Position numbers and translations under genes: made by a program
Origin: Ascochyta rabiei
Taxonomy: Eukaryota > Ascomycota > Dothideomycetes > Pleosporales > Didymellaceae
DNA: 64,000 nucleotides
NCBI RefSeq assembly: GCF_004011695.2
Contig: NC_082425.1
Span: forward strand, 186,001 to 250,000
Direction: 5' to 3'
Part shown: one piece after another, positions 10,430 to 23,771 of the stretch
Layout: every line of letters starts with the position of its first letter
How positions within the stretch are numbered: the stretch's first letter is position 1
The notes under the pieces: model-generated
Databases searched by the model: none
Told to the model about the DNA's origin: nothing
What the model saw: only the letters and a program-made list of their open reading frames with translations

Positions 10430-13400
10430 GGATTTAGATAATAAGGTATATTATAATAATAACCTATAGTTTAGTTTAACTAAAGCTAATTTAATACTAG
10501 ATTTAGGAAGTACTTAGTATTTAATATGTAATAGGTTACTGTTTTTAGAAGGTTATTTAGTAGATAAAGTAACTAAATTAGGCTAAGGTAATAATACTAC
10601 TATTAATGCTGTAGCTATTAGAAAGTTATGCTTAATAGTAAATAATACAAAAATTATACTAAATAATTACCTCTTTATACTAAGCTTCTCTATAAACCTT
10701 TTATCTATTTAAAAATTAATAGAAAAAGACTTTAAGGTAAACTTTATAAAAGAAGAAGCGATCTTAATAAGATATAATCTAGTAATTAAAGCTAAGTACG
10801 CTTATAACATATATATACTAGACCTTATAAATAAGATTATTATTAAAGATAGCTCTATAGATAATTTAAACTATAAGAACTATATACTCTACTTAGATCC
10901 TAATAAATCTACTATAGAAAAGCTAGAACTATATTATAATAGATTTGGACATAAAAGTATAGATACTATAAGTAAACTACTTAATATTAAAATACTATAA
11001 AATTATAGTTTTAACTGTGTAGCCTGTATACAGGCAAAACAGACTAATAATAAATCAAGAGTAATAATAGATAAACCTACTATTTATCTATAAAAAGTAG
11101 TAATAGATATTTATAGACCTATAACCTCTAGTTTAAAAGCAGGATATAGATATATTATCTTTTTCCTAGATAGTGCTACTAGGGAACTAAACTTTAAGCT
11201 CTTAAAACAAAAATTAGAGGCCCTAGAATTATTTAAAGAATATAAACTAAAAGTAGAAAACTAATCTACTCTATCTATTAAGATAATAGGATTAGATAAT
11301 GGTAAAGAATTTAATAATTCTCTATTTAAGAGATTTACTATTAAAAATAGTACTATTTATTAATTTTTAAGCCCCTATACGCTAGAATAAAATAGTTTAA
11401 TAGAGAGAATTAATTAAACTATTATAGAAACAACTAGAATATTACTATTTAATACTAATATATATCTTCTATACTAGGTAGAGGTAGTTAAAACAGCTGT
11501 TTATATATATTATATAACTCTATACTCCTATTTATCTATATTACTATTTAAAAAGCTCTATAATAAAAAGCCTAATCTAGATAATCTAAGGATTTAGGGC
11601 TCTATATCATACTATAAGGATAAATTAATAGGCCTTATAAAGCTAGAGCCTAGAGCTAAGAAAGGAATTCTTATAGGTGTTAACTAATATAATTACTATA
11701 TCTTAGATAATTTATCTAAGAGGATTATACAAATAAGAGATGCTATAATCCTAGAAGGAAAATTTAATAATAGTGTTAAAAACTAAGATACAATTATAAT
11801 AGACTTTAATAAAGAACTAAGTAATAATAAAAGAAGTTATTAAGAGTTCTCCTACGAGAATAACAACTAAAGTACTAGAGTAGATAGTCTACCTAGTAAC
11901 TCTAATAGTATATAAATCTAAGAGTAAATAAATAGTAATATTAACAACTACTATAGTAACTCTAAGGATAAATTAGCATTTATAACTAGTAATACCAATT
12001 TAGAGCTAAGTACCTACTTTAAAGTAATAAATTTAGAGAATAAAAAGAAATAGCTAGAAGCTTGTAAACTAGAGTTTAATTAACTAAAAGAATTTAATAC
12101 CTAGTTACTAGTAGAGCTACCTAAAAATAGAACAGCACTAAAGGGACGCTAGGTGTTTAAGATTAAGGAGGACTCTAATAACAACATTATTAAATATAAA
12201 GTAAGATAGGTTATTAAAAGGTTTAGCCAAATCTATAGACTAGACTACCTAGAAACCTTTGCAAATACAACAAGAATAGAGATAATAAGACTTCTACTAT
12301 TTATAGCAGCATTTCTAGATCTAGAAACAATGTAGCTAGATTTTAAAAACGCTTTTCTATACGTACCTATAGATGTAGATATATATATATAAGAACCTAT
12401 AGGCTTTCTAGAAGATAAGACTAAGGTTTATAAATTAAATAAGGTAATTTATAGATTAAAATAAGTACCTAGAGCCTAGTATATATACCTAAAAACTATT
12501 CTAAGTAAACTAGATTTTAAGCCTATATTTATAGAATAAGATATCTTTATAAATAAGAAGATAGATATCTATCTAATAATCTATATAGACTATGTTCTTA
12601 TAATAGAAAATAATATTAAACTTATAAAAGAACTAAAAATAAATCTAGCAAGGCTACTTAAACTAAGTAATCTAGAAGAAGCAAAATATTTTCTAGGAAT
12701 AGAGGTAATAAGAGATAGATTAAGAAGATCTATTTACTTAAAACAAACTAAGTATATTAAGGATATACTAGTAAAATATAATAGGCTAGAATTAAATCCT
12801 GTTAGTACACTAGCAGAAGCTAGTGTTAAGTTATAAAAGAATAAAGAATAAGTAACTTTAGAAGATATAAAACTATACTAGTAATATATAGGTAGTTTAA
12901 TATACTTAACTATATATACTAGACTAGATCTAGTATTTAGTATATATAGCTGCGTAAGATATATATCTAACCCTACTAAAGAACACTTTAAAGTAGTTAA
13001 TAGGATTTTTAAATACCTAAATTACATAAGAGAAAATAGATTATTTTTCTAATTACAATTAGCACTCTTATTACTTAGATACACAGATGCTAATTAGAGT
13101 AGTAATTTAACTACTATAAAAAGTACAACTAGATATATATTTATGTTTAATAACACCTCTATTAGCTAGTCTAGTAAACTACAAAAATTAACTACTCTAA
13201 GTAGCTGTAAAGCAGAGTACATAGCTCTAAAAGAAGCTATTAAAGAATATACCTATTTAATAAGTATCTATAGATAACTAGATATTAATAAACTTCTAAA
13301 TCTAAAAGAAGAAAAATTCTATCTATTTAGTAATAATTAACCTGCTATTACACTAGTAAATAACCTAGAACACTACTCTAAAACTAAGTATATAGATATA

Positions 13401-13550
13401 CAATATTACTTTATAAGAGAAAAGATTCTAGAAGGGATAATAGATCTAAACTATATACCTACTAAAGAATAATTAGCAGATATATTTATAAAAGCATTAA
13501 ATACACCTACCTTTACTACCTTATTTAATAAGCTAAATATTATAAAATAG
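10430..13550 (+). pseudogene. Decayed copia pol (protease, integrase, RT, RNase H)
   Basis: Through stops I can read an integrase core segment near 11,130-11,300 (SLKAGYRYIIFFLDSAT; later KIIGLDNGKEFNN with the catalytic Asp). The reverse transcriptase follows near 12,180-12,830 (LDFKNAFLYVPID, IYIDYVLII, EEAKYFLGIEVIRD), then RNase H near 13,080-13,250, and a terminal LADIFIKAL motif near 13,470. The RT active site reads YIDYVL where YVDD is usual. CAG-to-TAG stops break every domain. Confidence 0.9.
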
Positions 13551-13570
13551 TTATATTGCTTAAGATAATA

Positions 13571-14419
13571 TATTTAATATAATAATTTAAAAAGTAAGTA
13601 ATACAACTAGAAATATAAAAACTAAGAGAACACTTCTTAAAATAAACTATAAATAAGAAGATTATAATATAAACTATTTCTAAGTAGATATAGTTAAAGC
13701 TATAATAGAAGCTATAGAAGTCTAGAAATACTTATAAGCCTAGCAAAAGGTATAACACACCTAATAAACTAGATTAAAATATTACCTAAGCTCTAGTAGT
13801 CCTAACTAAGTCTTTAAAGAGAATAGAAGTTAAGGAATAGAAGAAATACACAAATTTTGTAATAAAAACCTTATAGTTAGGAGTAACCTATTATTTATTA
13901 CACTAGCGCATCTTAGACTAGATATATTACTAGCTAATATATAATATCTAAGATTAGTAAGCCTATACTACTAGCAGCGCTAGTGTAATAAATTATTCTA
14001 AAATAACTTTTTAACACCTTGCTTGCAATCGTGCTAAAACGCGTTTTTTAAGGTTTCTTCTCTAATACTAGAATAAACCTAGTAAGATAAAGTAAAAATA
14101 AAAACTATAAGATTATAATACTCTAAGTATAAGAGTACTAAAAATAAATCTAAAACACTAAGTGTTTTACTAAGGGGTAATCTAAAACCGGACCTAGCCC
14201 TATCTAAAACTAGATCTAGGCCTGTCTAAAAAACTAGATCTAGGCCTATCTAAAACCGGATCTAGGCCTATCTAAAACCGGATCTAGGTCTACCTAAAAC
14301 CAGATCTAGGCCTATCTAAAAACTAGATCTAGGCCTATCTAAAACTATAAGGGATAAATACAGCCCTCTCTCTATAGTTATAAAATTAATTAATTTAACT
14401 ATTACTTCTAATTTTCACA
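13571..14419 (+). repeat. 3' LTR of copia element A
   Basis: 849 bp and near-identical to 8574-9421, beginning tatttaatataataattt and ending attttcaca. TTTAT follows directly. It contains the same inverted repeat and palindromic minisatellite as the 5' LTR. Confidence 0.93.
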
Positions 14420-14904
14420 TTTATAAACGCTTAGTTAGGACTAGTAGAGCTTAGGTAATATTTTTTTTTAGTTTATTTGGTATATTATTCCTATTACAAG
14501 GCTTATAAGTATTACTAGACTTCTATAGCTTATATTATAGCTTTAACTATATCTACTTAGAAATAGTTAATGCTATAATCTCTTTATTATAGTTTTTTTA
14601 AGAAATGTTCTCTTAATTTATAATTGTAGTTTTATTACTTACTTTTTAATTATTTTATATTAAACTTACCCTCTTTAGCAATATAACTATCTTATAATAT
14701 CTTGCTTATTAAATAAGGTAGTAAAGGTAGGTATATTTAGTGCTTTTATAAATATACCTACTATTTAATTTTTAGTTAGTATATAAATTAGGTCTAATAT
14801 CTCTTCTAGAATCTTTTCTCTTATAAAGTGGTATTGTATATCTATATACTTAGTTTTAGGGTAATATTCTAGATTATTTACTAGTATAATAGCAGGTTAA
14901 TTAT
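14420..14904 (-). mobile_element. Rest of copy B LTR and the end of its RNase H
   Basis: 14420-14672 completes the LTR interrupted at 8573. 14673-14904 is the reverse-strand RNase H end of the same family, equivalent to about 13,330-13,560 of copy A. It stops where the LTR of copy C begins (about 14905). On the far side of copy C, copy B resumes at 20587 at a point equivalent to about 10,457 of copy A. About 2.9 kb of copy B is therefore missing at this junction. Confidence 0.8.
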
Positions 14905-16266
14905 TGTTAAAACTGGAAGTAATAGGTCTAGAAGTAATAGTTAAATTAATAAATTCTGTAACTATAGAGAGAGAGTAGTATTTATCCTTTTTAGTTTCGG
15001 ATAGGCCTAGATCTAGTTTTTAGATAGGCCTAGATCCGGTTTCGGATTTACCTAAGTTCGGTTTTAGATAGGCCTAGATCTAGTTTTAAATAGGCCTAGA
15101 TCTGGTTTTTTAGACAGGCCTAGATCTAGTTTTAGATAGGGCTAGATCTAGTTTTAGATTACCCCTTAGTAAAACACTTAGTGGTTTAGATTTATTTTTA
15201 GTACTCTTATACTTAGAGTATTATAATCTTATAGTTTTTATTTTTACTTTATCTTACTAGGTTTATTCTAGTATTAGGGAAGAAACCTTAAAAAACGCGT
15301 TTTAACACGATTGCAAGTAAGGTGTTAAAAAGTTAGTTTAGAATAATTTATTACACTAGCGCTGCTAGTAGTATAGGCTTACTAATCTTAGATATTATGT
15401 ATTAGCTAGTAATATATCTAGTCTAAGATGCGCTAGTGTAATAATTAATAGGTTACTCCTAACTATAAGGTTTTTATTAAAAGGTTTATGTATTTTATCT
15501 ATTACTTAACTTCTATTCTCTTTAGAGACTTAGTTAGGACTAGTAGAGCTTAGGTAATATTTTAATCTAGTTTATTAGGTGTGTTATACCTTTTGCTAGG
15601 CTTATAAGTATTTCTAGACTTCTATAGCTTCTATTATAGCTTAAACTATATCTACTTAGAAATAGTTTATATTATAATCTCCTTATTTATATTTTATTTA
15701 AGAAGTGTTCTCTTAGTTTTTATATTTCTAGTTGTATTACTTACTTTTTAAATTATTATATTAAATATATTTTCTTAAGCAATATAACTATTTTATAATA
15801 TTTAGCTTATTAAATAAGGTAGTAAAGGTAGGTGTATTTAATACTTTTATAAATATATCTACTAATTGTTCTTTAGTAGGTATATAGTTTAGATCTATTA
15901 TTCCTTCTAGAATTTTTTCTCTTATAAAGTAATATTATATATCTATATACTTAGTTTTAGAGTAGTATTCTAGGTTATTTACTAGTGTAATAGCAGGTTA
16001 ATTATTACTAAATAGATAGAATTTCTCTTCTTTTAGATTTAGAAGTTTATTAATATCTAGGTTTTTAAACATACTTATTAAATAGGTATATTCTTTAATA
16101 TCTTCTTTTAGAGCTATATACTCTGCTTTACAGCTACTTAGAGCACTTAATTTTTATAGTTTACTAGACTAGCTAATAGAGGTGTTATTAAATATAAATA
16201 TATATCTAGTTGTACTTTTTCTAGTAGTTAAATTACTACTCTAATTAGTATCTATGTATCTAAGTA

Positions 16267-18129
16267 ACGTACTCTACAGGTAAGCGGATTAAACGGGTAA
16301 GCGGATTACTCTCCTAAGACCACACTAAATCTCTACCCTATTATAGCTTGTATTAGCCCACTTTAGCCTTATATACAGTAGTGCAGTACATAATATTATT
16401 TAGAAACATCTTCTACAGCCTTCTTACATATACGTAAGTTATGTCTAACATTATAGCACTTTATACAGCGTCTTTAGGTTACTTCCCCTCCTTTAGCGCG
16501 CACTCGCTTCTTTACCTTCTTACCATTACTACGCGCCCTAAACTTAGTTAGAGTAGTTAATTAAAGGCCTTCCTTAGCTGTTAGGACTCCCTCCTGCTGT
16601 AATCGCTTTCTTTTATGCAATTTACGTCGCGTAGCAGCCTTATTTACTGCTCGAAGCCTAGTAATCTCCCTTTAAGCTAACACCAGGTTATACGCTACTA
16701 TAGCTACGCCTTTAGTAAGCTTTTTAAAGGCCTTAACTATTAAATTTAGTAAGCTGCTTGCATGCCTTTAAATCCTCTCTTAAACCAGCGTTAATTGCGA
16801 CCCTAATTGTAGGGTAGTGCTTAGGGTTTAGGACTGCTAGGGCTTATCTTCTACAGTAGGTAGTGGTAGAGTACGTAGGCAGACATTAAGACCTATTATA
16901 ACCCGTTCTAGGTTAAGAGGGACTATTCTAGCGCCTTAGAAGCCTCCTTAGATATTACTAGAAGTAAATGTCTTCTTATAGTTGTCTATAAAGTATAGTA
17001 GGAACTTAGTTTTAGTAATATAAGTAATGTAGTTATACATAAGATTCTTAGCTTAGCACCTATATACCTTCTTTAGAGGGGCAAAAAAACCTACATCTAG
17101 TAGTTATAAGAGGTAAGATAAGTATAGAGGTATATACAGTGTAACAATCTTTACTTCCTTACAGTATTGTTAGAAGTTAAGGGAGTTGTAGCTCTTATGG
17201 CCGTTAATAAGGAGTAGCTAGTGTACTTCTTAGGTGCGCGTCTTTATATAGGCATTAAAGTGCTTTAACTAGTCTAGACTAAGCTTGTTAGTAGTCTATC
17301 TGTTCTTAGAGACTCTAATAACCTAGTTATAGGGCAGATTGTCCTCTTTATACTAGGTAGAGAGGTAGTTACAGCCTTTAAAGATAATAAAGAGTAGAAT
17401 AGCCTACCCTATGCCATTAATGCCCTATATGCCTGTTGTCTACTCTTAATTACCCTACTACACTGCCTTTAGCCGTCCTTAACGCTCTAAGCCTGTAATA
17501 ACTGCTTCTGTTAATATCTAGCCTATTATAAAGCCTGTCTTATTATAGTTGTACGTGTTATTATCCTAGATACTATACTTAGCTTTAACATTCGCTATAA
17601 GCCTAAACTAGCCTCTAATAATCTCTAGATCCTTACAGAGGGCTCTCTTATAGTCGTACTTGCGATTAAACCTTACTTTAAGGTTAGGGCGGCGCTTAAC
17701 AAACGTGTTAGGCTAGTTTATGCTAATATAGCCTATATTGCGCTTAGTACGCAAAGAATTAGCTATATTAGCTATAGCAGCTAGCTAAGGGGTAAATCCT
17801 CGTGTATCTAACTTAAGGATATACTTAGCAATTACGTCCTCCTTAGTCTAGTCTATAATCTGTTAAACTAGCGTACAATTAGCTTATGTAGGTTGTTCTA
17901 TATATTAAGCGTGTAGTATACTGTAAGGCGTGTTATATATAGCTGTAGCGCGTTATACAGTAAGCGTTACGTCTTATTTAATTACCTAGATTGCAAGCTG
18001 TATTACAGCTTCTCTTAAGGGCGTAGATTAATGTTGTTGTTAAGGCATTGCGTGGTAAGGTAGAGGTTTAGTGTGGTCTTGGCAGAGTGATCCGCTTACC
18101 CGTTTAATCCGCTTACCTGTAGAGTACGT
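16267..18129 (-). mobile_element. Fot1/pogo-type DNA transposon, 1863 bp, TA target site (copy 1)
   Basis: Terminal inverted repeats of about 45 bp start with ACGTACTCTACAGG at 16267 and end with the reverse complement at 18129. TA stands at 16265-16266 and 18130-18131, as for Tc1/mariner/pogo elements. Inside each TIR the 13-mer GGTAAGCGGATTA occurs twice, a layout typical of transposase-binding sites. The element keeps many CA/TG dinucleotides, so it is clearly less mutated than its surroundings and probably the most recent arrival here. Confidence 0.94.
16400..18050 (-). pseudogene. Fot1/pogo transposase of copy 1, interrupted by stops
   Basis: Read on the minus strand, the transposase has the pogo-type DDE_1 core with a LLINGHKSYNS-like block near 17,200. 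Towards the C-terminus is a basic stretch and then CIKCYNVRHNLRICKK near 16,440-16,490. That is a CX2CX4HX4C zinc knuckle of the kind found at the end of many fungal DDE_1 transposases. TAG/TAA codons at former Gln positions interrupt the frame, so I call it a pseudogene although it is the best-preserved transposase of the window. Confidence 0.8.
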
Positions 18130-20586
18130 TAGTAGGTTTATCTATTATAACTCTTAATTTATTATTATTTTATTTTACTTATTTACAGGCTACCTAGTTA
18201 AAACTATAACTTTATAGTATTTTAATATTAAGTAGTTTACTTAGAGTATCTATACTTTCATATCTAAATCTATTATAATATAGTTATAGCTTTTCTATAG
18301 AAGATTTATTAGGATCTAAGTAGAGTATATAGTTCCTATAGTTTAAATTTTCTATAGAATTATCTTTAATAATAATCTTATTTATAAGGTCTAGTAGATG
18401 TATATTATAAGCGTACTTAGCTTTAATAACTAGATTATCTCTTGTTAAGATAGCTTCTTTTTTTATAAACTTTACTTTAAAGTCTTTTTCTACTAATTTT
18501 TAAATAGATAAAAGGTTCATAGAGAAGCTTAGTATAAAGAGGTAATTATTTAATATAATTTTTATATTATTTACTATAAAGCATAACTTTCTAATAGCTA
18601 CAGCATTAATAGTAGTATTATTACCCTAGCCTAATTTAGTTACTTTATCTACTAAACTACCTTCTAATAACAGTAACCTATTATATATTAAATGCTAAGT
18701 ACTTTCTAAATCTAGTATTAAGTTAGCTTTAGTTAAACTAAACTATAGGTTATTATTATAATATACCTTATTATATAAATCCCCTAGTATATCTAGATCT
18801 ACTTAATCTAGACATAAGAGAGCTTATTCTTGTTCTTTTTTAACCCTTTTTTCTGCTATATTTCTAGCTAGATTAAGTGCTTATTAAATAGAATTATAGG
18901 TATGTCTAGTTTTAAACTAATTAGGTTTCTTTTCTAGATTTAGAAACTAGCAACTACTTATTTAATGCGTTTTTACTTTATATTTATTATAATAGCGTTA
19001 CTTTATAACCTTAATCTCTTAGTATAGTTTGTGTTTTACTTAGTATAGTACTTTTTTAGTACTTGTTTAGCTATAGGATTTATTAATTAAATTAGAAAAT
19101 GGTATTTCTATATTTATTTTAATTAAATTCTAATAAAAGAATTAAGTAATAATAGTAACAAATCTCTTATAATTTAGAGTTCGATTATTAAGTACATAAG
19201 CAAGTACTACTTACTTAGGTAATTAAATTCCTTTTGAGCTTAAATTATTATTAAGATATTTAATTTACTTAGGACGTTTTCTATTAAATCGAAGTTCTAG
19301 AGATAGGATTTAAAGAATTCTTTAAATAGAAGAAATTTAGCTATAAATCCTTTTATAGAGTGTAGATTTACTAGTATAATCTAGTAATCTATAGCTGTAG
19401 AACAGTTTTAAAATTATATATTAGGGCCTTTTTCGCAACTAAGTATAATATATACTTTTACCTTTCTGTCTATAGTAGTTAGGATAATAATAGGCTTATT
19501 ATTATTATTGTAGATAGTATTATAGAGATCCTTAGTAGTAAGGATAGCTATTATTTAGTTACTCTAGAATTCGTAATTAGCTTAGCCAGAGAGCTTTTCA
19601 ATTTTAAGAGAATCCGACATTTTAAATTTTAAGGTTGTAAATTTATACTGTTTTTAACTTAAAGAGGTGTTAATTAAGAAACAATTAGTTTTTATTAAGA
19701 AAAAATTAGTTTAGATGTTGTTTAGGTAATAGTGCGCTAGGCTTATAACCTATAAAAATTAGAAGTATAAGTTATAGAAGTAATAGATAATTTAATTTTT
19801 ATAACTATTAAGAGAGAGCTGTATTTATCCTTTATAGTTTTAGATAGACCTAGATCTGGTTTTTAGATAGGCCTAGATCTAGTTTTAGGTAGACCTAGAT
19901 CTGCTTTTAGATAGGCCTAGATCTGGTTTTAGATAGGTCTAGATCTAGTTTTAGATATGGCTAGATCTGGTTTTAGATTACACCTTAGTAAAACACTTAG
20001 TGTTTTAGATTTATTTTTAGTACTTTTATACTTAGAGTATTAAAATCTTATAGTTTCTATATATACTTTGTCTTACTAGGTTTATTCTAGTATTAGGGAA
20101 GAAACCTTAAAAAACGCGTTTTAGCACGATTGCAAGCAAGGTGTTAAAAAGTTAGTTTAGAATAATTTATTACACTAGCGCTGCTAGTAGTATAGGCTTA
20201 CTAATCTTAGATATTATGTATTAGCTAGTAATGTATCTAGTCTAAGATGCGCTAGTGTAATAAATAATAGATTACTTCTAACTATAAGGTTTTTATTACA
20301 AAATTTGTTTATTTCTTCTATTCCTTAACTTCTATTCTCTTTAAAGACTTAGTTAGGACTACTAGAGCTTAGGTAATATTTTAATCTAGTTTATTAGGTG
20401 TGTTATACCTATTGCTAGGCTTATAAGTATTTCTAGACTTCTATAGCTTCTATTATAGCTTTAACTATATCTACTTAGAAATAGTTTATATTATAATCTC
20501 CTTATTTATAGTTTATTTAAGAAATGTTCTCTTAGTTTTTATATTTGTAGTTATATTACTTACTTCTTAAATTATTATATTAAATA

Positions 20587-21554
20587 TAATATACCTTATT
20601 ATGTAAATCCCCTAGTAAATCTAGATCTATTTAATCTAGAGATAGAAGAGCTTGATTTTGTTCTTTTCTAACCATTTTTCTGCTACAGTTTTAGCTAGTT
20701 TAGGTGATTGTTAAATAGAACTATAGGTATGTCTAGTTTTAAATTAATTAGGTTTCTTTTCTAGATTAAGAAACTAGTAACTACTTGTTTAATGCGTATT
20801 TACTTTACATTTATTACAATAGCGTTACTTTATAACCTTATTCTTTTACTATAGTTTATGTTTTTAATATAGTACTTTTTTTGTTTATATTTAGCAATAA
20901 GATTTATTAATTAAATTATAAAATAGTGTTTCTATATTTATTTTATCTAAATTCTAACAAAACAATTAAGTAATAATAGTAACAAATCCCTTATAATTTA
21001 GAGTTGGATTATTAAGTATATAAGTAAGTACTACTTACTTAGGTAATTAAATTTCTTTTAGGCTTAAATTATAATTAAGATATTTAATTTTACTTAGGAA
21101 ATTTTCTATTAAATCGAAGTTCTAGAGATAGGATTTAAAGAATACTTTTAATAGAAGAAATTTAGCTGTAAATCCTTTTAGAGAGTATAGACTTATTAGT
21201 ATAATCTAGTAATATATAGTAGTAGTATACTTTTAAATTTATATACTAGGGCTTATTTATAACTAAGTATAATATATACTTTTACTCTTCTGTCTATAGT
21301 AGATAGAATACTAATAGGCTTATTATTATTGTTATAGATAGCATTATAGAGATCTTAGTAGTAAGAATAGCTATTATTTAGTTACTCTAGAATACGTAAT
21401 TAGCTTAGCTAGAGAGCTTTTTAATTTTAAGAGAATCTAATATTTTTATTAAAGTTAGAATAGTAAATTTATGCTGTTTTCCCTCTAAGAGGTGTTAATT
21501 AAGAAATAATTAGTTTAGATGTTGTTTAGGTAATAGTGCGCTAGGCTTATAACC
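20587..21554 (-). mobile_element. Copy B internal region (protease/gag side)
   Basis: Reverse-strand sequence equivalent to about 9,420-10,457 of copy A, including the gag start near 21,440 (reverse complement of the LKIKKLSG-like beginning). It lies between the LTR of copy C and the second LTR of copy B. Confidence 0.8.
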
Positions 21555-22399
21555 TGTTAAAAACTAGAAGTAATAGTTAAACTAATTAATTTAGTAACTA
21601 TAGAGAGAAAGTAGTATTTATCCTTTCTAAGATTAGATAATCTAAAATAAACAATCTCTGTGTTTTCCTAAAAGTTTTAGATAGATCTAGATCTAGTTTT
21701 AGATAGGCCTAGATCCAGTTTTAGAGAGGTCTAGATCTAGTTTTAGACAGTTCTAGATCCGGTTTCAGATAGGGCTAGTTCTGGTTTTAGGTTACCCCTT
21801 AGTAAAACACTTAGTTCTTTAGTTTTATTTTTAGTACTCTTATACTTAGAGTATTATAATCTTATAGTGTTTTTTTTTACTTATTCTTACTAGGTTTATT
21901 CTAGTATTAAGGAAGAAACCTTAAAAAAATCGTTTTAACACGATTGCAAGCAAAGTATTAAAAAGTTAGTTTATAATAATTTATTACTCTAGCGCTGCTA
22001 GTACTATAGGCTTACTAATCTTAGATAGTATGTCTTAGCTAGTAATGTATCTATTCTTAGATGCGCTAGGGTAATAGATAATAGAGTACTTCTAACCCTA
22101 AGGTTTATATTACAGAATTTGTGTATTTCTTCTATTTCTTAACTACTATTCTTTTTAGAGACTTAGTTAGGACTAGTAGAGCTTAGGTAATATTTTTATA
22201 TAGTTTATTAGGTATGTTATACCTATTACTAGGCTTATAAGTATTACTAGACTTCTATAGCTTATATTATAGCTTTAACTATATCTACTTAGAAATATCT
22301 TATACTACTATTTCTTTATTATAGTTTATTTAAGAAATTCTCCCTTAGTTTATATTTATAGTTATATTACTTACTTTTTAAATTATTTTTTATTAACCA
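21555..22399 (-). repeat. Second LTR of copia copy B
   Basis: 845 bp, beginning tgttaaaaactagaag and ending ttaacca, with the family's minisatellite (about 21,675-21,795) and inverted repeat (about 21,985-22,075). The pentamers outside the two copy B LTRs (gatta at 8025 and agata at 22400) do not match, so the original duplication is lost or the LTRs come from different insertions. Confidence 0.8.
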
Positions 22400-23771
22400 A
22401 GATATATAGATACTAATTAGAAAGGTAATTTAACTACTAGAAGAAGTATAGCTAGCTATCTATTTATGTTTAGTAACACCCTTATAAGCTAGTCTAGTAA
22501 ACTATAAAAATTAACTACTCTAAGTAGCTCTAAAGTAGAATACATATCTCTTAAAAAAGCTTTTAAAGAATATACCTATATAATAAGTATCTATAAATAA
22601 CTAGATCTTAATAAACTTCTAAATTTATAAGTAGAGAAATTCTATCTATTTAGTAATAATAAACCAGCTATTACACTAGTAAATAACTTAGAATAATTAC
22701 TTTAAAACTATGTATATAGATATTTAATATTACTTTATAAGAGAAAGATTCTAAAAGAGATAATTAACCTAAACTATATACTAACTAAAGAATAACTAGT
22801 ATATATATTTATAAAAGCACTAAATAGACATACCTTTACTACCTTATCTAATAAGCTAAAAATTATAAGATAGTTATATTACTTAAGAGGGTATAGTTAA
22901 AATAAATGTTTTAAAAAAAAAATTAAAGTAAGTAATATAAATACAAATATAACTAAGAGAACACTTCCTAAACAAATTTTAATAAAAAGATTACAACTTA
23001 AACTATTTCTAAGTAGATATAGCTAGACCTATAATATAAGCTATAGAAGTCTAGTAATACTTATAAGCCTAGCAATAGGTATAACATACCTAATAAACTA
23101 AATAAAAAGAATTACCTAAGCTCTACTAGTCCTAAATAAGCCTCTAAAAAGAATAGTAGTTAAGGAATAGAAGAAACACACAAATTTTGTAATAAAAACC
23201 TTAGGGATAGGAGTAATAGATTATTTATTACACTAGCGTATCTTAGACTAGAAAAGTTACTAGCTAATGTATAATATCTAAGATTAGTAAGCCTATAGGA
23301 CTAGCCGCGCTAGAGTAATAAATTATTCTAAACTAACTTTTTAATACTTTGCTTGTAATCGTATTAAAACGCGTTTTTAAGGGTTTCTTCTATAATATTA
23401 GAATAGACCTAGTAAGACTAAGTGAAAATATAGACTATAAGATTAAAATACTCTAAGTATTAGAGTACTTAGAATAAATCTAAAACACTAAGTGTTATAC
23501 TAAGGGCTAACCTAAAACTAGATCTAGGCCTATCTAAAACCAGATCTAGGTTTATTTCTAAAACTAGATCTAGGCCTATCTAAGACCGGATCTAGGCCTA
23601 TCTAAAACCAGATCTAGGCCTATCTAAAACTAGAAGTTAATCAATCTAAAATTATTAGGAAAACATAGAGATTGTTTATTCTAGATTATCTAATCTTAGG
23701 AAAGATAAATACCGCTCTCTCTCCGTAGTTACAAAATTAATTAGTTTAACTATTACTTTGAATTTTTTATA
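22400..23771 (+). mobile_element. 5'-truncated copia element (copy D): RNase H end plus 3' LTR
   Basis: 22,400-22,880 reads forward as the RNase H end of the family, equivalent to 13,077-13,560 of copy A. The 3' LTR follows at 22907-23771, beginning TG and ending TA (mutated CA). Everything upstream is missing, and the truncation coincides with the end of the copy B LTR. Confidence 0.85.

Larger units (their letters stand above)
8574..14419 (+). mobile_element. Full-length Ty1/copia-type LTR retrotransposon (copy A), RIP-inactivated
   Basis: About 5.85 kb with two LTRs of 848 and 849 bp (8574-9421 and 13571-14419), gag, then pol in the order integrase, reverse transcriptase, RNase H, which defines Ty1/copia. 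The pentamer TTTAT lies immediately outside both ends (8569-8573 and 14420-14424). LTRs begin TA, expected as RIP-mutated TG, and end CA. The element sits inside an older LTR. No long frame is left in gag or pol, so it cannot move by itself. Confidence 0.95.
14905..20586 (-). mobile_element. Copia-type element, copy C, reverse strand, carrying a nested Fot1/pogo element
   Basis: LTRs lie at 14905-15767 and 19751-20586. The internal region is reverse-oriented: RNase H from 15768 to 16266 and, past the nested transposon, integrase/protease/gag from 18130 to 19750, with gag starting near 19,620. The two flanks of the nested transposon correspond to about 13,072 and 11,083 of copy A, so the RT region (about 2 kb) is absent. 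I could not find a clean target duplication for this copy. The second LTR start has a small internal duplication (taatag-gtctagaag-taatag). Confidence 0.82.
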
